From NCBI RefSeq assembly GCF_964033635.1, contig NZ_OZ035533.1:5675001-5739000 (forward strand): a DNA stretch of 64,000 bases. The letters run 5' to 3'. Positions within the stretch are counted from its first letter, which is position 1; every line of letters starts with the position of its first letter. Made by a program: the position numbers and the translations under genes. Shown here in pieces: positions 18,086-27,613 of this stretch. This DNA comes from Chitinophaga sp. MM2321 (GTDB taxonomy: Bacteria > Bacteroidota > Bacteroidia > Chitinophagales > Chitinophagaceae). The notes under the pieces are model-generated. The model worked only from the letters and a program-made list of their open reading frames with translations, searched no databases and was not told where the DNA came from.

Positions 18086-19312
18086 TTATTGATCAAGAAG
18101 GTACGAACTAATAAAATTATTATAGTTTTTCTCCGCGTTAAAGTTATTCTCCCAAAACTGCCGAACTCGTTTCCTAAATGCCTGCGTATTTCGATCAGAA
18201 AGTAAAAATATCTTTAAACTAGAAGCCACTTTTTCAGGTGAAGCATCCTCATTCACAAGAATACCTGTTTCAGTACTCACAAGTTCCGCAACACCTCCGA
18301 CATCTGTTGCAAGAACAGGTATACCAAAACTAACTGCTTCCATGATGGCAACAGGAATACCCTCGGATGCACTTAAATGAATAAATAAGTTCACTGCATT
18401 CTCTTTATAAAAATTCATTATTTCCCAATTACTCATATCCCCTAAAAGCTTATACGAAATATTAGTTGGTAGATATTGGCACAACTTCTTTATTTTCCCC
18501 ATTTCTGGCCCTCCGCCTAAGTGAATCCATGTTACATCTATTTCTAAAAGCATCAGGGAAGCTATTATCAGATCAATACGCTTTACTGGAACCATAAAAG
18601 AGCATGATACAATTACAAAATTATTCGTTTTGCATTCTTCAGGTATTATGTTAATTCCTCTATCTGGGACTCCCAGATAACTCGAAATAATTTTTGATGA
18701 GAACTGTGGCTTAATATTTCTTAAATAGTTCTGTCCATTTTGAGAAACAGGTAGAATGTATTTAGCAAAGTAACAATTCAGTTGTTGAAATGGGATCAAA
18801 CCGTATTTAGATCGCTCCTGGTACAAATCATATCTATGGGTACGAAAAACAAACTCTATATCAGGATTTTTCATTCTTCTAAGTGTCAATGCTAGCGCCC
18901 CGTTGTTCATCCAATATGAATAGTATTTTCCACTTATAGACTTGAATGCCTGATCTAGTTTTGAGTTCATATATAGGCCCCAAAGAATAGCATGGAGCCC
19001 CTTTCTAAATAGCTTAATCTTTTTAAAATTCTTTTTTTCTTCGGAAAAAAAATCAAAAAAAAAGGCTCTGCTTATAATGAATAAATTTCGTGGCAGAAGT
19101 AGTAGTAGCTTATATTTGGGAACAAATCCCAATGGAAAAACTACAGCATTTTGTGGTATAGTTCTTATATTGTTAGTTGTCTCAGATTGCTGAGATGGAA
19201 CAATTATTACCTTTTGAAAATTCCCGCAAAGAAATTCTATTTCATTCTCTATAAAAGATTCACCTTTGCCGTACGGGAATGATTCCGTGAAAAAAAATAA
19301 AATTTTCTCCAT
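18086..19312 (-). CDS. Glycosyltransferase family 4 (GT-B fold)
   Basis: 408 aa. The C-terminal half holds VIVSCSFMVPVKRIDLIIAS and the EX7E-containing SEGIPVAIMEAVSFGIPVLATDVGG, clear GT4 marks. The N-terminal acceptor domain is longer than in the other GT4 genes here and opens MEKILFFFTESFPYGKGESF, seen in colanic-acid-type transferases. It probably adds a sugar to the repeat unit. It is the promoter-proximal gene of the AT-rich cassette, separated by 104 bp from the conserved uronic-acid gene block. Confidence 0.85.
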   Translation of the reverse strand: MEKILFFFTESFPYGKGESFIENEIEFLCGNFQKVIIVPSQQSETTNNIRTIPQNAVVFPLGFVPKYKLLLLLPRNLFIISRAFFFDFFSEEKKNFKKIKLFRKGLHAILWGLYMNSKLDQAFKSISGKYYSYWMNNGALALTLRRMKNPDIEFVFRTHRYDLYQERSKYGLIPFQQLNCYFAKYILPVSQNGQNYLRNIKPQFSSKIISSYLGVPDRGINIIPEECKTNNFVIVSCSFMVPVKRIDLIIASLMLLEIDVTWIHLGGGPEMGKIKKLCQYLPTNISYKLLGDMSNWEIMNFYKENAVNLFIHLSASEGIPVAIMEAVSFGIPVLATDVGGVAELVSTETGILVNEDASPEKVASSLKIFLLSDRNTQAFRKRVRQFWENNFNAEKNYNNFISSYLLDQ

Positions 19313-19416
19313 TATGTAATCTTATTACACCTAATAACCTAGCCATATCTAAATACTTATTACCAAGCTAGTTAGGCAGGATTAATGATTGAAAATTATT
19401 CCAATTTGATCTAAAA

Positions 19417-20442
19417 TCAAACATTACTCTGATAGATCCTTTCAATGATCTCTACTACCTTCAATCCCTCCAACGCATTAGTAGTAATAGCTGCCCTTCC
19501 TTTAAGCACATCAATTACATTATCAATTACATAATGATGGTTTTGAGCAGATCCCTTATAAGCTCCATAGTCATTACCCGGGTTAGTGGGTGCCAGCTCT
19601 GGCATTACATAGTCTTTTACATGACAGACTTCCACTTTATCCATATATTGCCCACCAATTTTCACACTTCCATTCTCAGCGATGACTGTCATGCTGCTCT
19701 CCAGATTTGAGTTCCAAATAGAGGTCGAAAAGTTAATACTTCCCATTCCACCATTAACAAAATCAAAATTCACGAAACCACTATCTTCAAAATCAGTCAA
19801 ATGACTGTGATTGAAAGAATTGAGTCTTGAATTGATGTTCTCTATATCTCCAAATAACCAATACATGATATCAATAAAGTGTGAGAACTGCGTATATAAA
19901 GTTCCTCCGTCAAGGTCTTTCTTACCATGCCAGCTCTCAGGCTTATAGTAACGATCATCCCGATTCCAGTAACAATTCAGTTGAACCATATAGATCTTAC
20001 CCAGCCGACCAGATCCAATCATCTCCTTTATCCAAACAGAAGGTGGGGAATAACGGTTCTGCATCACTGCGAACACATGCTTATGTACATTTAATGCTTT
20101 ATATATTACCTTTTCGGCATCCTGCTTATTCAATGCCATAGGTTTTTCAATCACTACATGTTTTTTTTGTTCAAGGCTTTTAAGTGCATGAGTAGCGTGA
20201 AAGCCGTTTGGCGTGGCAATATTGATGACATCAACATCGATTCCAGCAGCAAAAAACTCCTCCAATGAGTTAAAGAAAGGAGTGTTATATCCATCTAATT
20301 TCAGCTCCTGTTTAGGCTTAGCATCTATCAATGCGACCAGTTCAGCTTCCGGATTCCTGCTTATCATTTCAGCATGACGCTTACCAATATGTCCGCAACC
20401 AATTACTCCAAATTTTATTTTTTGAGTAGGATCAACCATCAT
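19417..20442 (-). CDS. Gfo/Idh/MocA-family oxidoreductase, WbpB/WlbA-like
   Basis: 341 aa. N-terminal Rossmann fold with [16 protein letters not shown], then the family block [14 protein letters not shown] with the EKP catalytic-lysine motif near residue 99. In the WbpB/WlbA group this enzyme oxidises C3 of UDP-GlcNAcA to the 3-keto form. The neighbours support that role: an aminotransferase (WbpE-like), a hexapeptide acetyltransferase (WbpD-like) and a 6-dehydrogenase precede it in order. Its ATG overlaps the stop of the acetyltransferase by 4 bp, so translation is coupled. The substrate is inferred from context; other MocA-family sugars are possible. Confidence 0.83.
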   Translation of the reverse strand: MMVDPTQKIKFGVIGCGHIGKRHAEMISRNPEAELVALIDAKPKQELKLDGYNTPFFNSLEEFFAAGIDVDVINIATPNGFHATHALKSLEQKKHVVIEKPMALNKQDAEKVIYKALNVHKHVFAVMQNRYSPPSVWIKEMIGSGRLGKIYMVQLNCYWNRDDRYYKPESWHGKKDLDGGTLYTQFSHFIDIMYWLFGDIENINSRLNSFNHSHLTDFEDSGFVNFDFVNGGMGSINFSTSIWNSNLESSMTVIAENGSVKIGGQYMDKVEVCHVKDYVMPELAPTNPGNDYGAYKGSAQNHHYVIDNVIDVLKGRAAITTNALEGLKVVEIIERIYQSNV

Positions 20443-21011
20443 TGAATTCTTTTTACATTATTATTCTCTAAAACATATACCTGCCCGCTTTCCTGGCAAA
20501 CAGCATGATTATTTTCGTCAAAATGTAGCCGGTGACCATATTCACTCATCCACCCGGTTTGTTTACCAGGATTACCAATCATCAAGGCATACGCCGGAAC
20601 ATCTTTAGTAATTACTGTTCCGGCTCCGATAAAGGCAAACTCTCCTATATCATGACCGCAAACAATCGTAGCATTTGCACCAATAGAAGCACCGGTTCCT
20701 ATATGAGTTTTGGAATATTGTCCTCTTCTGTTTACAGCACTACGTGGATTAATTACATTTGTAAATACACAGGAAGGTCCCAGAAATACATCATCACCGC
20801 AGGTAACTCCTGCATATATAGATACATTATTCTGAACCTTTACATTATTCCCCAAAACTACTTCAGGAGATATCACAACATTTTGTCCAATATTACAACG
20901 TTGTCCCAACTTGCTACCTGTCATAATATGGGAGAAATGCCAGATTTTAGTGTCTTCTCCTATTGTACAACCGTCATCAACAATAGCAGTTGGATGTGCA
21001 TAATAATTCAT
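20439..21011 (-). CDS. Left-handed beta-helix (hexapeptide) N-acetyltransferase, WbpD/WlbB-like
   Basis: 190 aa of hexapeptide repeats from the start ([20 protein letters not shown]) through [20 protein letters not shown] and further turns to [11 protein letters not shown], the usual end of the acyltransferase helix. WbpD/WlbB proteins acetylate the 3-amino group of UDP-GlcNAc3NA using acetyl-CoA; they act as trimers in the cytoplasm. The gene sits between the aminotransferase (6-bp gap) and the 3-oxidoreductase (4-bp overlap), exactly as in known di-N-acetyl-uronic-acid clusters. Confidence 0.87.
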   Translation of the reverse strand: MNYYAHPTAIVDDGCTIGEDTKIWHFSHIMTGSKLGQRCNIGQNVVISPEVVLGNNVKVQNNVSIYAGVTCGDDVFLGPSCVFTNVINPRSAVNRRGQYSKTHIGTGASIGANATIVCGHDIGEFAFIGAGTVITKDVPAYALMIGNPGKQTGWMSEYGHRLHFDENNHAVCQESGQVYVLENNNVKRIQ

Positions 21012-21017
21012 GATCAG

Positions 21018-22145
21018 TTATTTAAAAAAAGCCTTTATATGCTCAATAATATAATCCTGTTGTTGCGTTAACATTTCTGTATGTATTGGAAGAGAAAGTA
21101 CTTGGCTACACAATTCCCTCGTAGTTGGCAATCCCCCCGCCGTTCTTCCAATTTTCATAAACGCTTCCTGCTCATTCAAAGGTACCGGGTAATAAATCAT
21201 TGCGGGAATACCTTTACTTTCAAGATACTTCTTCAACTCATCACGCTTATTATCCCCTACCAGTATTGTGTACTGATGAAAAACATGCGTGGAGTAAGAT
21301 ACATGGGAGGGAATACTAATGGCCTTCAAGGTCTTGAGGTGTTCATCATAATATGCAGCTCCAGCTTGCCTGGCTGTTGTATAACTATCCAGGTGCGAAA
21401 GCTTTACATCCAGTATAGCTGCTTGCAAAGTATCCAACCTGGAATTAACCCCTATATATTTATGAACATATTTTTTTACCTGCCCATGATTTGCAATCAT
21501 CCTTATTTTATCAGCCAATTCCTTGTCCCTTGTAAATAGTGCACCTCCATCACCATAGCACCCAAGGTTTTTTGAAGGGAAAAAAGAGGTACACCCAATA
21601 TCTCCAATAGTACCCGCTTTCACAATGCGGCCATCGGGAAAAGAATAGTCTGCACTCAATGCTTGTGCAGTATCTTCTATTACATACAATCCATGTTCCC
21701 TGGCAAGATCCATGATGGATGACATATCAGCACATTGTCCAAACAAATGTACCGGTACAATTGCCTTAGTTTTAGAAGAAATTGCCCCTTTTATAATATC
21801 TGCCGTAACATTAAATGATAAAGGATCTACGTCCACCATGACTGGAACCAAACCCAAAAGTCCAATCACCTCAGCAGTAGCTACATATGTAAACGAAGGT
21901 ACAATCACCTCATCCCCCCGTTCCAACTCAAGCGCCATCATAGCAATCTGCAAAGCATCTGTGCCATTGGCACAAGGTATTACATAGGGAACATCCAGGT
22001 ATGCCGACAAGTTATCAGCGAATTGTTTTACCTGCGGACCGTTTATAAACGCAGCACTATTTATACAATCAGCGATGGCGTCATCGATAGATGATTTAAT
22101 TTTTATGTACTGCCCTTTCAGGTCAACCATCTGAATTTTTTCCAT
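21018..22145 (-). CDS. DegT/DnrJ/EryC1/StrS aminotransferase, WbpE-like
   Basis: 375 aa PLP-dependent sugar aminotransferase. Visible marks: PYVIPCANGTDALQIAMMAL with the cofactor-binding GTDAL, DTAQALSADY with the PLP-contacting Asp, and FFPSKNLGCYGDGGAL with the Schiff-base lysine in SKNLG (about residue 194). In the WbpE group it aminates UDP-3-keto-GlcNAcA using glutamate. The order dehydrogenase, aminotransferase, acetyltransferase, oxidoreductase supports this assignment over a 4-amino sugar function. Confidence 0.9.
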   Translation of the reverse strand: MEKIQMVDLKGQYIKIKSSIDDAIADCINSAAFINGPQVKQFADNLSAYLDVPYVIPCANGTDALQIAMMALELERGDEVIVPSFTYVATAEVIGLLGLVPVMVDVDPLSFNVTADIIKGAISSKTKAIVPVHLFGQCADMSSIMDLAREHGLYVIEDTAQALSADYSFPDGRIVKAGTIGDIGCTSFFPSKNLGCYGDGGALFTRDKELADKIRMIANHGQVKKYVHKYIGVNSRLDTLQAAILDVKLSHLDSYTTARQAGAAYYDEHLKTLKAISIPSHVSYSTHVFHQYTILVGDNKRDELKKYLESKGIPAMIYYPVPLNEQEAFMKIGRTAGGLPTTRELCSQVLSLPIHTEMLTQQQDYIIEHIKAFFK

Positions 22146-22159
22146 ACAAAAAATAGCGT

Positions 22160-23449
22160 TTAAAGTCTCGCATCTACAATGCTACGGTCTAATACTGATT
22201 TCGTATCAAAAAGAATAGTATCATGACCGTTTTTAAGTGCGGTGTAATCAAGGTTAATAAATTCATTATGCGCTACTGCTAATATTACAGCATCATATTT
22301 ACTTGCAATACTATTTACCAATTTGATACCATATTCATTTTCTACCTCTGCAGTATTAGCATGCATATCATAAACATCTGTATTTATACCAAACTGGCAT
22401 AACTCTTTATAAATGTCAATCACACGTGAATTGCGTATATCCGGACAATTCTCTTTAAAGGTAACGCCCAGAATCAAGGCTTTGGCACCATCAATCTTAT
22501 GGCCTTTCTTAATCATCAGCTTCACTACTTTATTGGCAACAAACATCCCCATATTGTCATTCACCCTTCTTCCAGAGAGAATAACCTGCGGATAATATCC
22601 CATCATCTCCGCTTTATGTGCAAGATAGTAAGGGTCTACACCTATACAATGTCCACCTACTAAGCCAGGTTTATACTTAAGAAAATTCCATTTGGTTCCA
22701 GCCGCTTCTATTACATCTGTTGTATCAATGCCTATACGATCGAAGATCAATGCCAGCTCATTAACGAAGCTGATATTAATATCCCGCTGTGCATTCTCAA
22801 TCGCTTTAGATGCTTCTGCCACTTTAATGTTAGCTGCTTTATGTGTTCCGGCTGTAATAATACTCTTATATAATTCATCTACAATGTCTGCTATTTCAGG
22901 AGTGGAGCCTGATGTTACTTTCCGTATCTTCGTCAATGTATTGACCTTATCTCCCGGGTTAATTCTTTCAGGAGAATACCCGCAATGAAAATCGCGATTA
23001 AATTGAAGACCGGAATACTTCTCCAGTACAGGTACGCAATCTTCTTCTGTACAGCCGGGATAAACAGTAGACTCGTATATAACGATATCCCCTTTCTTCA
23101 ACACTTCTCCCAACATTCTGGAGGCACTTAAAAGAGGCCTCAGGTCAGGTGCTTTATATTGATCGATAGGTGTCGGAACGGTAACGATAAAAACATTGTA
23201 AGCACTTAATTCCTCTTGCACATTCGAAAACCTTAGCCCTGTTTCACCTCCCCCACTTTTATTTGCTATTAGTGCTCTTAGTTCAACGAGATCTGCTTCC
23301 TGGGTATGATCATCTCCCAAGCTCAGTTCATGAATACGGGCTTCATTAATATCAAAACCTAAAACATTGTATTTTTTACCAAATTCAATAGCCAGCGGAA
23401 GTCCCACATATCCTAATCCTATAACTGCTATTTTATCATATTGTTTCAT
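22160..23449 (-). CDS. UDP-N-acetylhexosamine 6-dehydrogenase, TviB/WbpO-like
   Basis: 429 aa nucleotide-sugar dehydrogenase with the Rossmann start IAVIGLGYVGLPLAIEF, YESTVYPGCTEE in the first domain, the family motif YSPERINPGDK (around 158-168), the hinge helix VAEASKAIENAQRDINISF, and the catalytic Cys in GLVGGHCIGVDPYYL (around 263-277). The INPGDK variant is the one I associate with TviB/WbpO rather than WbpA. It oxidises C6 of UDP-GlcNAc or UDP-GalNAc in two steps with NAD. It is followed by the WbpE/D/B-like genes, so UDP-GlcNAcA is the likely product. It lies 26 bp after the chain-length gene. Confidence 0.9.
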   Translation of the reverse strand: MKQYDKIAVIGLGYVGLPLAIEFGKKYNVLGFDINEARIHELSLGDDHTQEADLVELRALIANKSGGGETGLRFSNVQEELSAYNVFIVTVPTPIDQYKAPDLRPLLSASRMLGEVLKKGDIVIYESTVYPGCTEEDCVPVLEKYSGLQFNRDFHCGYSPERINPGDKVNTLTKIRKVTSGSTPEIADIVDELYKSIITAGTHKAANIKVAEASKAIENAQRDINISFVNELALIFDRIGIDTTDVIEAAGTKWNFLKYKPGLVGGHCIGVDPYYLAHKAEMMGYYPQVILSGRRVNDNMGMFVANKVVKLMIKKGHKIDGAKALILGVTFKENCPDIRNSRVIDIYKELCQFGINTDVYDMHANTAEVENEYGIKLVNSIASKYDAVILAVAHNEFINLDYTALKNGHDTILFDTKSVLDRSIVDARL

Positions 23450-23475
23450 AAGGAAGGAAACGATTTAGAAGAGGT

Positions 23476-24558
23476 TCAATTCATGATTTCTTTATAAACT
23501 CTGGATAGCAGCAATACTAATGTAGTTATAAAACCGCCTAGGAAAGCACCGATTATGATAGCCTTTAGCTTTCCTAATTTTTTAATTTCCAAGGGAAGTA
23601 TAGGAGTATCAATAATCTGTATTACGGGCATTTCACGTGCCATTGTTATTTTGCTAAGCTCCAGGTTCTTTACTATCTCACCATACATGGTTTGCAGCAC
23701 TAATTTATCACGCATGGCAAGCTCCGTATTAACACTAGCCACCTGTTTTGCAGGATTCGCATTCAAATCCTGTAATGCCGCAGTTGAATATGTTTTACGA
23801 TCAAGTAACAACTTCAAGGAATCCGCCTGCGTTTGCAACCTATCTACATTTTCTTTGGTTCGTTTTGTCTTGGTATTGGTATAAAAATCGATAGCCTCTC
23901 TGACCAATGCTTCAGCGAAATACTTTGAAAAAATTCCCAATGGTGAAAGTACGTGGACTGAAATAAAGCTCAGCTTTTTATCCACTTTTTCAATTACCAG
24001 ATTTTGTTTAACTATTTTTGCCTGTATAATGTTTAAAATACTATCCTGGTTAAGCGAGTAGGTACTTCTATCAGCATCAAGAGGGTATTGGACATTAAAA
24101 GGAGCATCAAGTTTACTCCATTGCTTTCTCAGGTGATTGTATTCAATATAACATTCCACTAATGTCATTTTTTGATCTTGGTAAAGGATAGGAGCTAATA
24201 AAGCCTTCTCTACAATAAGTCGCGTTTTTAGAAACTCCATAATATTGTCTCCGGCAAATAAACTACTTGTACCGGTATTCCCTAAATCTAATCCCAACTG
24301 GCTGGCCAGGCCTGAATATGCACTTAAAGGACTGCTGGAATTATCTTCCAATACAAAAGTGAGTTCTGCAGTATAGTTTGGTTTCGAATTCAATGCAAGC
24401 CACAACCCTGCTCCTGCGCAAATAAGAGCGACCCCAATGATCCAGAATTTCTTTCGCCATAAGTATCTGAACCATTCCTGCAACTTGAGAATCAACTCTT
24501 TAAGCGATATTTCATCGCCTTCGCTGTTGGTCTTGGATGATTTCCCCGATTGTTCCAT
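23476..24558 (-). CDS. Chain-length determinant (Wzz/GumC family) without kinase domain
   Basis: 360 aa polysaccharide co-polymerase. A transmembrane span near 37-55 (FWIIGVALICAGAGLWLAL) is followed by a long periplasmic, partly coiled-coil domain, and a second span near 333-352 comes after the Pro-rich IDTPILPLEIKKLG motif that is typical of Wzz. No Walker A ATPase (BY-kinase) follows, unlike Wzc fusions, so any tyrosine kinase is elsewhere. It sets polymer length and bridges the inner membrane polymerase to the Wza-like exporter encoded just upstream (34-bp gap). Confidence 0.88.
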   Translation of the reverse strand: MEQSGKSSKTNSEGDEISLKELILKLQEWFRYLWRKKFWIIGVALICAGAGLWLALNSKPNYTAELTFVLEDNSSSPLSAYSGLASQLGLDLGNTGTSSLFAGDNIMEFLKTRLIVEKALLAPILYQDQKMTLVECYIEYNHLRKQWSKLDAPFNVQYPLDADRSTYSLNQDSILNIIQAKIVKQNLVIEKVDKKLSFISVHVLSPLGIFSKYFAEALVREAIDFYTNTKTKRTKENVDRLQTQADSLKLLLDRKTYSTAALQDLNANPAKQVASVNTELAMRDKLVLQTMYGEIVKNLELSKITMAREMPVIQIIDTPILPLEIKKLGKLKAIIIGAFLGGFITTLVLLLSRVYKEIMN

Positions 24559-24592
24559 TACGCTTTCTTTAAACTCTAATTATTTGATAATT

Positions 24593-27067
24593 TTATTTTA
24601 CCCGCGTAAGTATTGTTACTATTATCAGCGCAATAGATGCAATACCAGAGCTTAATCCAACTATTTCCTGACCAGACAGCCCCTTCTTCTCCTTCTTAGC
24701 TGGCACATACACTTCCGCCCCAGGCTTCACTTTCGGATACTTATTAAAGAAAAATACTTTACGCGTACTCTTCACTTCTCCATTAGCATACACAACATAA
24801 CTCCTTCTCTTCATTGCAGAAGATGTGAATCCACCTGCTCCTCTTATATAATCCTTGAAACTATACCCTTCGTCATAACGAATCTTCTTAGGGAAATAAA
24901 CATCTCCAAACATCTGCACCGTTTGCAATTTCTTAGGAACTTTCAACACATCTCCTTCTTCCAGTAAAATATCATACTTGGAGCCGGGTTTCTTCATAAT
25001 ATCATCCAGGTTGATCCCCAGTAACTGATACTTACGTTCTACCATTCTCTTCACACTGGTAATACTTGTACTATCTTCCAGCTTATTATAAAACAGATCA
25101 AGCTTGTTTGTCAGTAATGCACTATCGGCACTGTTGATATAAGTTTTACGAAGCAATACAGCACCTTCGGGGAAAGCTTCCGGCCTTAGGCCGCCTGATC
25201 TTTTGATGAGATCAGAAATCCGCTCCCGCTTACTTAAAATAGCATACTGTCCGGGATAAAGTACTTCTCCATCAATGTTGATGTTGGTCTGCTCACTGTA
25301 GGCCGGAGATTTACGGATCACTACTTCATCAAATGGTTCAAGCGTTACCCTTGCATCTGCGATACTGCTCAGATCAGCATTAATATCAAATTGCTTGATA
25401 ATCGCTGTGGCACTATCCGTTCCTTTATCATCACCTTTCCTGATCCTTCTTGAAATCTCTACATGTTTAAGCGAAGCTGCGTCTCTCAGGCCACCTGCCA
25501 ATAAAACCAGGTCTTCCAGGTGCATACTATCTGCATAAGGGAAAGGTCCTGGTTTGTTTACTTCACCAGCTATCGTTACCTGGTAGGTTTGCCGCAGATC
25601 CAGCTTGGAAAATACGATAACGCTATCTTCCTTCTTTAATGGAATCAATGTTTTCCCACTTACTACATCCTGCACATTAAAGCTAATGATAGCCGGCGTA
25701 AAATCATCCTGTAACCTGCGGATAATACCGCGGTTCAAGGAAGCCTCTTCTCTTACACCATCTGCTTTTTTAATCAGATCCGTTACACTCATATTGGGTT
25801 CTATCCCATAATCGCCGGGGTGAAAAACAGCCCCGCTGATCGTCACACGATTGCTGAAACGATTCAAGATCGAATCAACAAAAAACTGATCGCCCGATTT
25901 TAACTTGAAAGAAGCAATCTCACTTGCAGGTACATTAACAACTTCCCTTTCTTTATTATTGACGCGATAAGCAGTAATATTTTCTTTATAGGACGCATCC
26001 GTATAGCCGCCTGCAAAATCCAGTATTGTCTGCAACGTCTCGTTGTCCTTAGCTTCGAATATAGCAGGTCTTTTCACCTCTCCTTTGAGTTCTACCCTTG
26101 TTTTATATGGGTTTACCTTTACGATATCCTGGTCCTGTAAAACGATGTTATTGGTAAGATCTCCTTTTGTTATAAAATCATACAAATCAAATGTGGTAAC
26201 CACTTGCCCGTTACGTATTACCTGGATGTTACGGAAGGACCCATTTTCATCCGGACCGCCGGATACGTATAATGCATTCACAACAGAGGCCAGGGAAGGC
26301 AAGGTATATGTACCAGGTTGTTGGATTTCCCCGATCAGCAAAACACGTATGCTACGGATATTACCCAAAGAAACCTGCACAAAAGTTTTACCGGAGTTAA
26401 TAGTAGAGTAGATAGTCGATAATTGTTTGGTAATCCTGTTTTTCGCCTCCTCCATCGTCAACCCGTTTACATACACAGGGCCCAGGTTCGGGATGCGGAT
26501 ATATCCTTCAGAGGTTACGGTGAGATTATGCTGTACTTCCGCATAACCATATACATCGATCATTACCTGATCATCAGCCGCCAGCCTGTAATTTGGAGGA
26601 GTTGGCATCCGCAGGTTTGGTTCAAAAGTCAGGTTCTTATTGCTGAATAAGTCGGCGCCGAATATTTTCTTTCTTTTAGTATCTTCCGGAGGAGCATTCT
26701 GTCTGAAAAGGTCTACTGTGCTGGTATCCGTACTGTTAAGCTGACGCCCCGGATATTGTGAACTCTGCTGTGAAGTATCCTCATTTTTCTTTTTCTCCAG
26801 TATCTTATCTAGCCCCAACTGTTGTATACGGGCCTTCAACTTATCAGCCTCACTTTGTGGAATCCCTCTCTGCGCCGCATAAGTATCAATATCCGACATA
26901 CCCAGATTATTCTGCTTCATCTCTGCCACAATCTTCCGTATCTGATCATCTGGTAAGTTATCTACGTTCACCTCCTTCTGCTGACCGGGTATCACAGCAG
27001 GTACCTGGGCAACCACACAAAAACTAATAAAGAGGAACAGCTGGATTAGCAATAACTTTTTGAACAT
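24593..27067 (-). CDS. Wza-like outer membrane polysaccharide export protein with several SLBB domains
   Basis: 824 aa, more than twice the size of E. coli Wza. Signal peptide MFKKLLLIQLFLFISFCVVAQ, a Gln-rich charged segment (30-130), then the polysaccharide-export domain PNYRLAADDQVMIDVYGYAE (about 158-235). At least five SLBB-like repeats follow, each with a turn such as LIGEIQQPGTYTL, ISGAVFHPGDYG, IAGEVNKPGPFPYA, IDGEVLYPGQYA and MFGDVYFPKKI. The C terminus is a hydrophobic span (GIASIALIIVTILT) followed by RVK. It forms the export channel across the periplasm and outer membrane. It is the first gene of the leftward locus; a -7-like box lies at 27148-27155. Confidence 0.9.
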   Translation of the reverse strand: MFKKLLLIQLFLFISFCVVAQVPAVIPGQQKEVNVDNLPDDQIRKIVAEMKQNNLGMSDIDTYAAQRGIPQSEADKLKARIQQLGLDKILEKKKNEDTSQQSSQYPGRQLNSTDTSTVDLFRQNAPPEDTKRKKIFGADLFSNKNLTFEPNLRMPTPPNYRLAADDQVMIDVYGYAEVQHNLTVTSEGYIRIPNLGPVYVNGLTMEEAKNRITKQLSTIYSTINSGKTFVQVSLGNIRSIRVLLIGEIQQPGTYTLPSLASVVNALYVSGGPDENGSFRNIQVIRNGQVVTTFDLYDFITKGDLTNNIVLQDQDIVKVNPYKTRVELKGEVKRPAIFEAKDNETLQTILDFAGGYTDASYKENITAYRVNNKEREVVNVPASEIASFKLKSGDQFFVDSILNRFSNRVTISGAVFHPGDYGIEPNMSVTDLIKKADGVREEASLNRGIIRRLQDDFTPAIISFNVQDVVSGKTLIPLKKEDSVIVFSKLDLRQTYQVTIAGEVNKPGPFPYADSMHLEDLVLLAGGLRDAASLKHVEISRRIRKGDDKGTDSATAIIKQFDINADLSSIADARVTLEPFDEVVIRKSPAYSEQTNINIDGEVLYPGQYAILSKRERISDLIKRSGGLRPEAFPEGAVLLRKTYINSADSALLTNKLDLFYNKLEDSTSITSVKRMVERKYQLLGINLDDIMKKPGSKYDILLEEGDVLKVPKKLQTVQMFGDVYFPKKIRYDEGYSFKDYIRGAGGFTSSAMKRRSYVVYANGEVKSTRKVFFFNKYPKVKPGAEVYVPAKKEKKGLSGQEIVGLSSGIASIALIIVTILTRVK

Positions 27068-27613
27068 GTATAATAGGATCTAAAACTTCTTTTTTGGAAA
27101 AACAATTGATAGCCTGACCCGATCCGGATTTTGGCCAAATAAGATTGCAAATCTATTAAAAATAACATATAAATGTCGCATGAATTAGAATCATCTAACC
27201 GTTTTGTTTCTAAATCATTAGCTCCGGCATGGTAAACGTTTAAACTCCTATCTTACCATTCCGGTAACAATAACGGGAAAAAAAGTATTCAAATTGTATT
27301 AAAACTAATTATAAATACCTTATAGTATCGTTTTATTTATAATACAATATATATCCGGTATAAGTTGATCAATACAATCTTTTTTCCCGCTTTCCTCGTT
27401 AATACTTAGAGAGTCACTTAGAAATACCTGTTTTCATATTCACTAAAAAAATCAAATAATAACCACCAAAATTTCAAACAGACTGTCCGGAAATTCATAA
27501 AAAGAACCAAGCTAAACCGCAAAAAACCTTTAAAATCAATTATTTCCACCGCCTCTGAACGCTTGAATCGAGTAATTTTTTGTTTAAATTAGTTAAGGCA
27601 AAACTTAAACAAT
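27068..27613. other. Divergent intergenic region between the polysaccharide locus and an ECF sigma gene
   Basis: 545 bp of AT-rich non-coding DNA from which the polysaccharide locus is read leftwards and the sigma-factor gene rightwards, so it must hold both promoters. The only clear box is TAGATTTG on the minus strand (27148-27155), 81 nt before the Wza-like ATG, without a good -33 partner. No hairpin or small ORF stands out. Confidence 0.5.
27148..27155 (-). promoter_or_regulatory. Candidate -7 box for the polysaccharide locus
   Basis: TAGATTTG on the minus strand fits the Bacteroidota -7 consensus TANNTTTG and lies 81 nt upstream of the first gene. No TTG is found at the expected -33 spacing, so an activator-dependent promoter or a chance match are both possible. 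Confidence 0.3.
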
